This document shows, piece by piece, positions 32,182 through 40,711 of a stretch of DNA of 64,000 nucleotides. Both the position numbers and the translations under genes were made by a program. Below the pieces are notes generated by a model that worked only from the letters and a program-made list of their open reading frames with translations, did not search any database and had not been told where the DNA came from. Where the stretch lies: contig NZ_CP069396.1 in assembly GCF_016887565.1 (NCBI RefSeq), forward strand, positions 11,762,001-11,826,000, in the 5' to 3' direction. The stretch comes from Archangium violaceum. GTDB taxonomy: Bacteria; Myxococcota; Myxococcia; Myxococcales; Myxococcaceae. Within the stretch, counting starts at the first letter, position 1, and each line of letters opens with the position of its first letter.

Positions 32182-33372
32182 CTACCGCGCCGTCCCCACC
32201 GTCTCGCCTCGGAGGAAGCGCTCCACGGACTGGAGCACCTCGGGGTCCGACATGAGCGCCAGGTGCTCGGCCGGGCTGTCCAGGTGGCGGAAGGGAATGG
32301 ACCCTACGGGCAAGGCGCGCGAGGCCAGCACGGACCCGTCCCCGTCCGCGCGCGGCGGGTGCTCCAGGTCGAGCTTCCCATCCACCACCCGCACGCCGCT
32401 CACCGTGGGCCGCCCCTTGCCCACCACCACGAGCATCTCGAAGGGAGCCGGAGGCAACCCGGGCTTCAGCGCGAGCGCCTCGGTCAGCTCCCGGTGCGCG
32501 TCCAGCATGCGGACGAGCTGCGCGCGGTAGGCCTCGTTCTCGCGCAGCGCGGGGTCCGCGAACAGGCCCCAGCCCTGCTTCAACCAGACGGCCGGATCGA
32601 AGGCATCCAGCTCGACGGGCCCGCCCTCCGCGTCCACGAAGAAGTCACTGCGCCAGGGCAGCAGCTGGAAGGCCGAGGCGAAGGTGAACATCGCCTCGGG
32701 CGCGAGCAGCGCGCGGTTGCGCATCGTCTCCGTGCCCACCAGCAGGTCATCGAAGATGCCCGGACCGCCGGTGAACGGGGTACCGAGAATCACCACGCGC
32801 TTCACGTGCTCGGCACCGGCCCAGGGGCGCTCGCCCGCCTGCGCGCCTCCGTGGAGCAGACAGTGCATCGTCACCAGCCCGCCCATGCTGTGGGCCACGA
32901 TGTTCACCTTGCGCCGCCCTCCCCCTTCCGCCACGAGCTGCTCGATGCGCGCGCACAGCTGGCCCGCGCTCTCGCGCACGTCCCGCCGCCAGTCATAGGA
33001 GAACGGAACGAAGCCCGGCAGGTGGTCGCGGCTGAACTCCATGAACGTGCGGTACGCGTCCACCGACACGAAGACCGCCGAGAGCTGGGTGAGCGGGCCA
33101 TCCGGGCGCAGGGGCCCATAGACAGGCACGGGGCGCTGTCCGGGGAAGGGAAGGGCGAGCGTGCGCTCTCCGCGCGAGAACGCCTGTCCCACCGAGATCC
33201 AGGCCCGCTCGGGCTCCGGGCCCTCGGTGACGAGGAAGCTGCCGTGATAGCCCGGAACCAGCAGGGTGACCTCGTCCCCCGTGGGCGGTGGCACATGGAC
33301 GCGGGCGACGGTGCAACCGGCGAGCACCGCGCCCAGCAGCAACAGGATGTACGAGCGGTGGAGTGTCTTCAT
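32182..33372 (-). CDS. LCAT/lipase-like alpha/beta hydrolase lipoprotein
   Basis: The 396-residue protein has a lipoprotein signal (LLLLGAVLAGC). It is an alpha/beta hydrolase with 'VTLLVPGYHGSFLV', the tryptophan-rich 'VPFSYDWRRDVRESAGQL' segment typical of LCAT-like lipases/phospholipases, and the nucleophile elbow AHSMGG ('VNIVAHSMGGLVTMHCLLHGG'). A late 'HLDSPAEHLALMSDPEVLQSVERFL' supplies the His. It is probably an outer-membrane or periplasmic lipase or acyltransferase. The start ATG 33372 was chosen over the far upstream frame because the signal peptide begins there. A gap of about 136 bases separates it from the toxin gene. Confidence 0.87.
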   Translation of the reverse strand: MKTLHRSYILLLLGAVLAGCTVARVHVPPPTGDEVTLLVPGYHGSFLVTEGPEPERAWISVGQAFSRGERTLALPFPGQRPVPVYGPLRPDGPLTQLSAVFVSVDAYRTFMEFSRDHLPGFVPFSYDWRRDVRESAGQLCARIEQLVAEGGGRRKVNIVAHSMGGLVTMHCLLHGGAQAGERPWAGAEHVKRVVILGTPFTGGPGIFDDLLVGTETMRNRALLAPEAMFTFASAFQLLPWRSDFFVDAEGGPVELDAFDPAVWLKQGWGLFADPALRENEAYRAQLVRMLDAHRELTEALALKPGLPPAPFEMLVVVGKGRPTVSGVRVVDGKLDLEHPPRADGDGSVLASRALPVGSIPFRHLDSPAEHLALMSDPEVLQSVERFLRGETVGTAR

Positions 33373-33517
33373 GGCGCGCAGCTTCCGGGGGATGAACCGG
33401 CCTCGCAAGGATGCTGTCTCATTACCCGGCGGCCGGGCACCCGAGCCCCCGAGGGCCTGTCTTCGCCCGCTGACGCCCTGGAGCACCGTTCGCACCTTCG
33501 GGCAAAGGAGACACCCG

Positions 33518-33811
33518 ATGTCCGACGATCCCATCGAGAAGCTGCATCAGCGCGAACGGCAGCAGGAGCGGGAGCGGTTGCGCGAGCTGGAGGCCAAGGA
33601 CCTGGAGGTGGAGTCGCAGCGGGGCCCACGCCCGCTCGAGGGCTTCGCCGGGGGCCACACCACCTGGGCGAGCAAGCAGGACGATGAGGCCGCCGCGGAG
33701 GTGCACGCCCACGACGAGGAGGACGCCTGGAACGAGAGCAAGGAGCAGGTGGCCCGGCTCTCCCCCGATGGCCACGCGCCCGCGCGCAAGGACGAGGAGC
33801 CAGGGAAATAG
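33518..33811 (+). CDS. Small charged protein, unknown function
   Basis: The 97-residue protein starts at an ATG with AAAGGAG about 8 bases upstream, a strong ribosome site. It is dominated by Glu, Arg, Gln, Asp and His (DPIEKLHQRERQQERERLRELEAKDLEVE...HAHDEEDAWNESKEQ) and has a predicted helical N-terminal half with little hydrophobic content, so it is probably soluble and partly disordered. I do not recognise it. It is divergent from the lipase-like gene and is followed by a palindromic repeat. Confidence 0.65.
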   Translation: MSDDPIEKLHQRERQQERERLRELEAKDLEVESQRGPRPLEGFAGGHTTWASKQDDEAAAEVHAHDEEDAWNESKEQVARLSPDGHAPARKDEEPGK

Positions 33812-33825
33812 AACGGAGGCGGATA

Positions 33826-33877
33826 CCCTCACCCCGACCCTCTCCCAGAGGGAGAGGGGGAGGGAGAGGGAGAGGGG
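33826..33877 (+). repeat. Intergenic palindromic repeat, copy 3
   Basis: The stem CCCTCTCCC (33838-33846), loop AGA, GGGAGAGGG (33850-33858) has the same CCCTCACCCC lead-in as copy 1, followed by a run of three more GGGAGAGG-like units. It lies between the convergent charged-protein gene and the monooxygenase gene. Confidence 0.8.
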
Positions 33878-33879
33878 GC

Positions 33880-35091
33880 TCAGACCGCGAGCCGCAGGGG
33901 CCTCAGCACGCCCTGGAAGCGCCGGTCCCCGGCAATGGCGAAGTCACGCAGGACGCCCAGCTTCCCCAGCAGCGGCAGGGAGGCCATCAGCAGCCGCGGC
34001 AACAGCCCTGTCCCACTCAGGAAGCGCGCTTGCCGCGTCTGGATACTCTGGATGTCGGTCACCTCGGGCAACCGCTCCGCCTGGACGCGCGCGGCCGCGG
34101 CATCCAGCGCCTCGGGGGAGCCGTCCGCGGCGAGCACCGGGAACAGGTGGTTGGCGGCCACCAGTGCATCGCGCAGCGCCACGTTCACCCCCTGCCCGCC
34201 CACGGGCGACATGGGGTGCGCCGCGTCCCCGATGAGCAGCAACCCTGGTGCCGTCCAGCGCACCAGCCGGTCGCAGATGACATCCAGGAGGAACGGATGG
34301 CTCACCTGCTCCCGGTGCGCGAGGACGTGCTCGGCCAGCTCCGGCCGCACCGCCCGGGCCAGCTCCTCCATCCACGCATCCACGCCCCTGCCGCGCAGTT
34401 GCTTGAACTGGCCCTTCCCCATGCTCCAGCCCAGCTGCAGCGTCCCGTCATAGGAGGGGAAGGACAGGCATGCACCGCCCACGGTGGCGTAGATCTCCGA
34501 GTGGCCCGGCCGCCACGAGGGAGGAAGCGGCACCTTGCACCACAGGATGTCGAAGGACTGGGGCACGCGCTCCTCGTGCAGGTCCGCCTTGCGGCGCAGC
34601 ACCGAGTTGCGCCCGTCCGTGCCGATGATGAAGTCCGCTCGCAGCTCCTCCTCGTGCCCGTCCCGCTCCACGCGCACGCCCACCACGCGCCCGCCCTCGC
34701 GCACCACGTCCCGCACCGCCACGCCCCGCTCCAGGCGGAAGTGCGGGAAGCGCCCCGCCTCCTCCACCAGCATCTCCAGCAGCGCCGGCTGGCTCACGAT
34801 GCGCGCCACGTTGTCGCGGGCCGACTCGGGCACGTCCACCGACACCAGCCGCCGCGAGCCCCTCCACACCGCGAGACTCGCCAGCCGCACCGACGGCAGC
34901 GCCTCGAAGCGCGCGCCCAACCCCATCTGGTGCAGCACGTCCCGGCCGCTCGGCTGGAAGCCCTCGCCACGGAACTCGCGCGAGAAGTCCCGCTGGCGCT
35001 CCAGCAGGTGCACCGGCACGCCCCGGCTGGCGAGGATGTAGGCCAGGGCGGCGCCCGCCGGTCCCGCTCCGACGATGAGAACCCGCTTCAT
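33880..35091 (-). CDS. FAD-dependent monooxygenase
   Basis: The 403-residue protein is a group-A flavoprotein monooxygenase: FAD/NAD-binding start VLIVGAGPAGAALAYILASRG, a middle 'IIGTDGRNSVLRRKADL' motif, and the second FAD motif 'GLLLIGDAAHPMSPVGGQGVNVALRDALVAANHL'. Such enzymes hydroxylate aromatic or polyketide-like substrates with NAD(P)H and O2. It is in an operon after its TetR regulator, whose stop overlaps this ATG (35088-35091), which suggests that the substrate is the inducer. The precise substrate cannot be told. Confidence 0.92.
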   Translation of the reverse strand: MKRVLIVGAGPAGAALAYILASRGVPVHLLERQRDFSREFRGEGFQPSGRDVLHQMGLGARFEALPSVRLASLAVWRGSRRLVSVDVPESARDNVARIVSQPALLEMLVEEAGRFPHFRLERGVAVRDVVREGGRVVGVRVERDGHEEELRADFIIGTDGRNSVLRRKADLHEERVPQSFDILWCKVPLPPSWRPGHSEIYATVGGACLSFPSYDGTLQLGWSMGKGQFKQLRGRGVDAWMEELARAVRPELAEHVLAHREQVSHPFLLDVICDRLVRWTAPGLLLIGDAAHPMSPVGGQGVNVALRDALVAANHLFPVLAADGSPEALDAAAARVQAERLPEVTDIQSIQTRQARFLSGTGLLPRLLMASLPLLGKLGVLRDFAIAGDRRFQGVLRPLRLAV

Positions 35092-35726
35092 GACTTCCCT
35101 CCCGGTTGGGCCGGCGTGAGCAGCCGGCGAAAGCCATCCACGACGAGGTCCGCGTGCCGCTGCAGGGCCTCGTCATCGAGCCGCTCCCAGTTCGCGAGCA
35201 GCCACCTGTCTCCAGTGCCATCGATGGCGCCCACCCACTCCACGAGCAGCTCCACGGGCACGTCGTCGCGCACGACGCCCAGCTCGCGGCCTCGCTCGAG
35301 GATCGCTCGCGAGACGGACTGGCCCTGCTCGAAGAGGACCGCTAGCGGTCCTCCCTCGCGCAGCTGCGCCGGCAGCGTCCACACCGCGCGCGCCACACCC
35401 ATGAGCCATGGATGCTGGCGGAAGATGAGGAACTGGCGCCGGTAGGTGGCGCGCGCGACGTCCCAGAAGGTGTCCGCGCGCAGCTCTTCCGGCCGCAGCT
35501 GGGCCACGAGCATCAGCTGCTCCATGCTGTGCTGGACCACCGCGAGGAACAGGTCCGCCTTGTCGTCGAAGTAGTAGTAGGCCGCGCCCTTGCTCAGCTC
35601 CGCCTTCTCCAGGATGCGGTTGAGCGACGCCCCCTCGTAGCCGAGCGCGCCGAACTCGCGCGCCGCCACCTCCAGGATGTGGGCGCGGCGCTCGGGGGGA
35701 AGCTTCTCGAAACGCGGACGGGGCAT
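35088..35726 (-). CDS. TetR-family transcriptional regulator
   Basis: The 212-residue protein starts at ATG 35726 and has an N-terminal TetR helix-turn-helix (PPERRAHILEVAAREFGALGYEGASLNRILEKAELSKGAAYYYFDDKADLF) and a variable all-helical ligand-binding remainder. It heads an operon with the FAD monooxygenase (4-base overlap), so it probably represses its own operon. A possible operator lies immediately upstream at 35781-35807. The long frame back to 35813 adds a leader without support. Confidence 0.92.
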   Translation of the reverse strand: MPRPRFEKLPPERRAHILEVAAREFGALGYEGASLNRILEKAELSKGAAYYYFDDKADLFLAVVQHSMEQLMLVAQLRPEELRADTFWDVARATYRRQFLIFRQHPWLMGVARAVWTLPAQLREGGPLAVLFEQGQSVSRAILERGRELGVVRDDVPVELLVEWVGAIDGTGDRWLLANWERLDDEALQRHADLVVDGFRRLLTPAQPGGKS

Positions 35727-35780
35727 GGCGGTGTGAACCTCGGGCCCGATGGCCAGACCAGGAGAACGAACCTCCTGGTT

Positions 35781-35807
35781 AGACCAGATAGTCTGGACGT
35801 CCGGTCT
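35781..35807. promoter_or_regulatory. Possible TetR operator upstream of the tetR-monooxygenase operon
   Basis: Two nested inverted repeats sit about 60 bases before the regulator start: CCAGA-TAG-TCTGG (35784-35796), which is perfect, and AGACC (35781-35785) facing GGTCT (35803-35807). Their size and position suit TetR-family binding near the promoter. No experiment supports it. Confidence 0.5.
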
Positions 35808-36390
35808 GCGCAACTTCCCGCGAGTCGGAGGCCCAGGAGCTGTTCGACACGCCAGAATTCCATAAATGTCAAAATTGGGTACCCTCAGCGTTCTCGGTCA
35901 GTAAGCGAGCGCGTGCTTGCCCATCCCCTTGGAGGCAAGCCCCTGCGGACTCGCCCGCTGTCCGCGACCTCCCCTGACGAGTACGCCAGCCACTTTCAGC
36001 GGCCGGCGCTCCACGCCGACGCGAGGTCAGAGCTTCTCGCTGTGCGGCCAGGTGACACTCACCGTGGTGGCAATCAATGGCAATGGCATCTCCAGCTCGA
36101 AGCGGCGCGTCTGGGATTCCGTCGGGAACACCCGACACGGTCATCGCCTTCACAGGCACGCTCAGCCTCGACAATGGTGGTGACACTGTATAGTTGAAGA
36201 ACACAGCCAAGACGGTCATCGAAGGCATCACAAGACATGTGAAACGCCTCACTCGTCGAACGTGAAAGGATTCACAGCGCCGGGACGGCGTGGCCGTCAT
36301 ATTGGGATACACCGAGGCCACGAAGCCCCGGCGCACACGGTTGACTGGAAGCAGGCACTGCCTGGCGGGGCCTCTTCGAGGGGGATGCAA
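35808..36390. other. Poorly coding 583-base region, with a possible lamin-tail-like remnant
   Basis: No convincing gene is seen in this region. On the plus strand, bases of about 36113-36195 read in one frame as 'GIPSGTPDTVIAFTGTLSLDNGGDTV' and then stop, which resembles the end of a lamin-tail-type beta domain; nothing upstream of it in that frame looks intact. It may be a decayed gene end. The ribosome site of the following NTF2-like gene (GAGGGGG) lies at the right edge. Confidence 0.35.
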
Positions 36391-36804
36391 ATGAAGCGCG
36401 ACAACGAAGAACAGGTCATCAAGGCAACCCTGAAGGGCTTCTCGGAGGCGTGGCTCGCCGGAAGCATGGACGCGGTGATGCAGCTGTGGGATCCCTCCGC
36501 CGCGGAGGAGATGACCTACGAGCCCGTCGAGCACACCTCGCCCATCCTCGGACGCGATGCCCTGAGGCAGTACTTCGTCCAGGCCATCGCGGGGCACGTG
36601 ATGACCCATACCGACATGCTGGCTCCGGTCGTGCGCTTCCTGAGCGGTGACCTCGCCTACGCCATCTGCAACTACCGCTGGGTGTCCGAGACGGCCAACG
36701 GCCAGCACTCCGACGACATCACCCGGGCCACCTGCGTCCTGCGCAAGCGCGCTCACCGGTGGTACTTCCTGCACATGCACGAGTCGCTGGGCGTGGGAGG
36801 GTAG
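36391..36804 (+). CDS. SnoaL/NTF2-fold protein
   Basis: The 137-residue protein starts at ATG 36391 (ATG at 36385 is a close alternative); GAGGGGG lies about 7 bases upstream. The 'EEQVIKATLKGFSEAWLAGSMDAVMQLWDPS' helix, 'FLSGDLAYAICNYRWVSETANGQ' and 'RATCVLRKRAHRWYFLHMHES' strands make an NTF2-like cone, the fold of SnoaL isomerases, ketosteroid isomerases and many small stress proteins. A pocket role is likely but no reaction can be assigned. It converges with the alcohol dehydrogenase gene, 6 bases apart. Confidence 0.87.
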   Translation: MKRDNEEQVIKATLKGFSEAWLAGSMDAVMQLWDPSAAEEMTYEPVEHTSPILGRDALRQYFVQAIAGHVMTHTDMLAPVVRFLSGDLAYAICNYRWVSETANGQHSDDITRATCVLRKRAHRWYFLHMHESLGVGG

Positions 36805-36810
36805 TCGGGC

Positions 36811-37821
36811 TCACCGGCCCAGGGCGGGGGCGGAGATGCCCATGTCCAGCACCGCCGCGCCGCGTACCCGTCCCTCTCGCAGCGCCGCCAGCGCCTCGTT
36901 GGCGGCCTCGAGGGGGAAGGCTTGCACCTCGGTGTGCACCGGCACCCGGGGCGCGAGCGCGAGGAAGTCCAGCCCGTCCTGCCGCGTGAGGTTGGCCACC
37001 GAGCGCACGGTGCGCTCCCCCCACAGCAGTGAGTAGGGGAACGCGGGGATGTCGCTCATGTGGATGCCCCCGCACACCACGGTGCCACCCTTCACCACGG
37101 AGGCCAGCGCGGCGGGGACCAGGCTCCCCACGGGCGCGAAGAGGATGGCGGCGTCCAGCTGCACGGGCGGCGGCACGTCCGAGTCCCCCGCCCACTCGGC
37201 CCCCAACCGCAGCGCGAAGTCCTGCGCCGCCACGTCTCCCGGGCGCGTGAAGCCGAACACCCGCCGGCCCTGGTAGCGAGCCACCTGGATGATGACGTGC
37301 GCCGCCGCGCCGAAGCCGTACAGGCCCAGCCGCTCGGCGTTGCCAGCCATGCGCAGGCAGCGGTAGCCGATGAGCCCCGCGCACAACAGCGGTGCCGCCT
37401 GCAGGTCCGGGTAGCCCTCGGGGATGGGAAAGCAGAAGCGGTGGTCCGCCACGGCGTAGTCGGCGTAACCGCCGTCGATCTGATAGCCGGTGAAGCGGGC
37501 GTTGTCGCAGAGGTTCTCCCGGCCCGACAGGCAGTAGTGACACGTCCCGTCACTCCACCCCAGCCACGGCACGCCCACCCGGGTACCTGGAGCGAAGATT
37601 CGCGCGTGCTCACCCGCCTTCACCACCCTGCCGATGATCTCGTGCCCCAGCACCAGCGGCAGCTTGGGGCGCGTCAGCTCGCCATCCGTCACGTGCACGT
37701 CCGTGCGGCACACCGCGCACGCATGGACTCTCAGCAGGAGCTGCTCGGGACCCGGCTCCGGAATGGGTCGCTCCTCCAACCGGAGCGGCTGCCCGGGAGC
37801 GGGAAGCACCATGGCACGCAT
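36811..37821 (-). CDS. Zinc-dependent alcohol dehydrogenase
   Basis: The 336-residue protein is a medium-chain dehydrogenase. The catalytic-zinc motif LGHEIIGRVVKAGEHAR follows an early Cys (CAVCRTDVHV); the structural-zinc loop reads 'DGTCHYCLSGRENLC' with Asp where the first Cys normally is; the nucleotide fold is around 'GLYGFGAAAHVIIQVARYQG'. It oxidises or reduces an alcohol/aldehyde with NAD(P). I use the ATG at 37821 (MRAMVLP is the usual start); the frame is open to a GTG at 37833. The first-Cys replacement may weaken the structural zinc site. Confidence 0.9.
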   Translation of the reverse strand: MRAMVLPAPGQPLRLEERPIPEPGPEQLLLRVHACAVCRTDVHVTDGELTRPKLPLVLGHEIIGRVVKAGEHARIFAPGTRVGVPWLGWSDGTCHYCLSGRENLCDNARFTGYQIDGGYADYAVADHRFCFPIPEGYPDLQAAPLLCAGLIGYRCLRMAGNAERLGLYGFGAAAHVIIQVARYQGRRVFGFTRPGDVAAQDFALRLGAEWAGDSDVPPPVQLDAAILFAPVGSLVPAALASVVKGGTVVCGGIHMSDIPAFPYSLLWGERTVRSVANLTRQDGLDFLALAPRVPVHTEVQAFPLEAANEALAALREGRVRGAAVLDMGISAPALGR

Positions 37822-38054
37822 ACGAATCGTCACCCGGGCTCAGCGGAAAAGGAGCGCGTCCGACACGGGGCACACCTACCCCACACCCACCCAACCGGTA
37901 CCCACCCCGTCCCGCACCGGACTCCTACTGTTGGTCCCGTGCCGGGCACGCATCTGGAAACTAGGTACCGTCACGCCGGGCACCACCCCCACCCCGAGGA
38001 GCCCGGCCGTACCTCCGAGAGGAGGGCGGGGGCCTGGTTGCCTCACAGGTGGGC

Positions 38055-39245
38055 TCAGATCTGGATGCCAGCGACGAGGCCCGGCCACAGCCGCACGCTC
38101 GTGTCTTCCGACCCGTAGACCCGGCCCAGGCCGAAACGATCCATCTCCTTCAGCCCCTCGCCCTGGAAGGAGATGAGGGTATTGGCCGTCACCCCGCCGA
38201 AGACCGCCAGGTGCGAGGCCAGCTGCCAACCGCCCACCAACCGCAGCTGCGCCAGCAGGTCATTGCTCGAACCGAGGAAGTTGCCCTCGCGCAGGGAGGA
38301 GGCGATGGCATCCACGTCGACGAAGAAGCCTCCGAAGGGGATGTGGCCCCCCAGCCCGAGACCCGCCGACCAGCGGCGCTGCTGGCCCTCGCGGCCGGGC
38401 TCCATCCCCACCGTGAGGAGGGTGTGGACGTTCTTGCCGCCGATCTTCAGCGCCACGTTCGTCAGCATGACGTCGCTGGCCCAGGCCTGCAGGTGGAACT
38501 GGCCATTGCCCACGATGCTCAGCAGGCCGATGGGAGCGCCCTCCGCCTCTCCAGCCACGTTGAGGAGGCCCAGCTGCAGGCCCTTCATCCGCCGTGCGAT
38601 GTTGACGAGGCCCACCTGCGCCCCGTTCACGTCCCCGCCCACGTTGAGGAGGGAGAGCTGGACGCCATCGAGGCTCCGCGCGAGGCTCACCCCCGTGGAC
38701 AGCTGCATGCCCGTCATGGCCGGGGCGATGTTGAGACCCACCGCCGCCTGAAGGCCGCGCGTCTCACCCGACGCGATGTTGACGCCGCTGGAGAGCTGCG
38801 CGCCCACCATCTCGCCGGCCGCGACGTTGACGCCCACGACCGCCTGCAGGCCCCGCATCGACCCCCCGGCCACATTGGTGATCACCGAGGCCTGCGCCCC
38901 CTTCACCTGGCCGGCGTAGTTGGCGACCACCGCGAACTCGGCGCCCCGCAGCTCCCGGTCCACCCAGTTGCCCACGATGGACGTGGCCAGACCGTCCACC
39001 CGGCCCGCGTGGGTGGCGAGCAATCCAATGGAGAGGTTGTTCACCACGTTGCCGCTCGTGAACCCGTTGGTGCTGATGCCGGGCAGGATGGAGAGATTCA
39101 CGGGCATGTGGACGTCCTGCGCCGGGGCCTGCTGGGAGGCCTCCACCGTCGCGGGCAGCGGCGCGGGCTCCGGCTGTTCGGCGCCCGCCGAGAACCCCAC
39201 CATCGCCGCCATCACTCCCGCGCACACCGAGACCTCGAGCTTCAT
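38055..39245 (-). CDS. Surface-repeat protein of the LA_2272 type
   Basis: The 396-residue protein has a signal peptide (MKLEVSVCAGVMAAMVGFSAGA) and then a long series of about 15-residue repeats of the form 'G.QLS.GVNIA..E..G', rich in Asn, Gly and Val ('GAQLSSGVNIASGETRGLQAAVGLNIA'), followed by a non-repetitive beta-rich end (HTLLTVGMEPGREGQQRRWSAGLGLGGHIPFGGFFVDVDAIASSL...WPGLVAGIQI). This is the layout of LA_2272-type surface repeat proteins; the repeats probably fold as a beta-helix and the end as an outer-membrane beta region. AGGAAGGG precedes the ATG at 39245. The function is unknown. Confidence 0.82.
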   Translation of the reverse strand: MKLEVSVCAGVMAAMVGFSAGAEQPEPAPLPATVEASQQAPAQDVHMPVNLSILPGISTNGFTSGNVVNNLSIGLLATHAGRVDGLATSIVGNWVDRELRGAEFAVVANYAGQVKGAQASVITNVAGGSMRGLQAVVGVNVAAGEMVGAQLSSGVNIASGETRGLQAAVGLNIAPAMTGMQLSTGVSLARSLDGVQLSLLNVGGDVNGAQVGLVNIARRMKGLQLGLLNVAGEAEGAPIGLLSIVGNGQFHLQAWASDVMLTNVALKIGGKNVHTLLTVGMEPGREGQQRRWSAGLGLGGHIPFGGFFVDVDAIASSLREGNFLGSSNDLLAQLRLVGGWQLASHLAVFGGVTANTLISFQGEGLKEMDRFGLGRVYGSEDTSVRLWPGLVAGIQI

Positions 39246-39383
39246 CGTGTAACCCTTCCTGCCATCGGGGCCCCACCGCCCCATCCGGGCACTGGAAAAC
39301 CGGTGCCCGGCGAAAGTGTCACCTGCCCCGCTCACCTTTCTTCCGGGGCCCACCGTCCGGCGGGAACCGGTACGCTGCCCTCC

Positions 39384-40205
39384 ATGCTGACGCGCACCAT
39401 TCCCAAGAGCGGCGAGAAGCTGCCCGTCATCGGCCTCGGAACGTGGCAGACCTTCGACGTGGGGCCCTCCCCCGCCGAGCGCAAGGAGCAGAAGGCGGTC
39501 CTCAAACGCTTCCTCGCGGCCGGCGCCCGGGTCATCGACTCCTCCCCCATGTACGGCCGCGCCGAGCAGGTGGTGGGGGACCTGTTGCGGGAGCTCGGGG
39601 AGGAGCGCACCCCCTTCCTGGCCACCAAGGTGTGGACCTCGGGCCAGGAGGCCGGCCAGACGCAGATGCGTGACTCGCTGCGCAAGATGGGCCACGGGCA
39701 GCTGGACCTGATGCAGGTGCACAACCTCGTGGACTGGCGCACCCACCTGCCCACCCTGCGCGAGTGGAAGTCCACCGGGCGCATCCGCTACCTCGGTGTC
39801 ACCCACTACCTGCGGAGCGCCTTCGACGACCTGGAGAAGCTCATCCGCGAGGAGTCACTGGACTTCGTGCAGCTGCCCTACTCCATTGCGATGCGCGACG
39901 CGGAGGAGCGGCTGCTGCCCGCGGCCGCCGAGCACGGCACCGCGGTGCTGGTGATGCGCCCCTTCGAGAGCGGGGACCTCTTCCGGCGGGTGAAGGGCAA
40001 GTCGCTGCCCCCGTGGGCCGCCGACTTCGACTGCAAGAGCTGGGCGGAATTCTTCCTCAAATACATCCTCGGGCACCCGGCGGTGACGTGCCCCATCCCG
40101 GCCACGAGCAACCCGCGACACCTCGAGGACAACCTGCGCGCGGGCACCGGGCGCCTGCCCGACACGAAGACCCGGGCCCGCATGGTGGAGTACCTCGGCC
40201 TGTAG
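39384..40205 (+). CDS. Aldo/keto reductase
   Basis: The 273-residue protein has the AKR barrel with LPVIGLGTWQTFDVG, the catalytic Asp and Tyr in VIDSSPMYGRAEQVVG, Lys in ATKVW and His in 'LDLMQVHNLVDW', and the 'YLGVTHY' and 'PIPATSNPRHLEDNL' elements (NADPH binding). It reduces aldehydes or ketones with NADPH. No ribosome site is seen before the ATG at 39384 (CCCTCC precedes it), so translation may be leaderless. It is divergent from the surface-repeat gene. Confidence 0.92.
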   Translation: MLTRTIPKSGEKLPVIGLGTWQTFDVGPSPAERKEQKAVLKRFLAAGARVIDSSPMYGRAEQVVGDLLRELGEERTPFLATKVWTSGQEAGQTQMRDSLRKMGHGQLDLMQVHNLVDWRTHLPTLREWKSTGRIRYLGVTHYLRSAFDDLEKLIREESLDFVQLPYSIAMRDAEERLLPAAAEHGTAVLVMRPFESGDLFRRVKGKSLPPWAADFDCKSWAEFFLKYILGHPAVTCPIPATSNPRHLEDNLRAGTGRLPDTKTRARMVEYLGL

Positions 40206-40216
40206 CGGCGCGAGGC

Positions 40217-40711
40217 TCAGTCCTCGAGCTCGGACTCGAAGACGAGCTCGCCGGTGAGCGAGAAGACGAGGCCGGTGCCCAGCTCGCCCTCCTCGTCGTC
40301 ACGGCCCACGTCGACCACCTTGTCGTCCTCGTCCCACTGGCCCAGGTAGTACTCGCCGCCCGCCGTCATCCACGCCCGGTCCTCGGAGACGACCGTCTCC
40401 ACCGTGTCGCCCTTGTCGCTGGTGGCCCGGTACACGGTCCACTCCATGCCCTCCTCCTTCAGGTGGGACGTCACCTCGACGAGTTCCTCGTCCTGGGGCG
40501 CACCACCCGCCTTCTCCTCCACCTTCCACTTGCGCTCGTCGGCCTTGGGCTTCTGCGCGTGCCAGCCCTTCACCAGGTCCCGCATGGACTGCTCGGCCTT
40601 CTCCTGGAGCGCCTTCATGTTCGAGGGCAGCCCGGCCTCGTCCAGCGCCATCAGCGCCGTCTCCAGTTGGATCGCCTTGAGGGCCCACTCGTTCATCGCC
40701 GTCTTCAGCAT
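40217..40711 (-). CDS. Hypothetical acidic protein
   Basis: The 164-residue protein is not recognised. It has a helical first half ('ALKAIQLETALMALDEAGLPSNMKALQEKAEQSMRDLVKGWHAQKPKADERKWKVEE') and a beta-rich, very acidic second half ('YYLGQWDEDDKVVDVGRDDEEGELGTGLVFSLTGELVFESELED'), is predicted cytosolic, and has no signal. A GAGGAG sequence lies about 10 bases before the ATG at 40711. It converges with the aldo/keto reductase gene (12-base gap). Confidence 0.72.
   Translation of the reverse strand: MLKTAMNEWALKAIQLETALMALDEAGLPSNMKALQEKAEQSMRDLVKGWHAQKPKADERKWKVEEKAGGAPQDEELVEVTSHLKEEGMEWTVYRATSDKGDTVETVVSEDRAWMTAGGEYYLGQWDEDDKVVDVGRDDEEGELGTGLVFSLTGELVFESELED

Noticed and set aside
37865-37920. 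C-rich repeated ACC(C)CA stretch
   Set aside because: A short composition bias near the alcohol dehydrogenase start; no repeat units or array.
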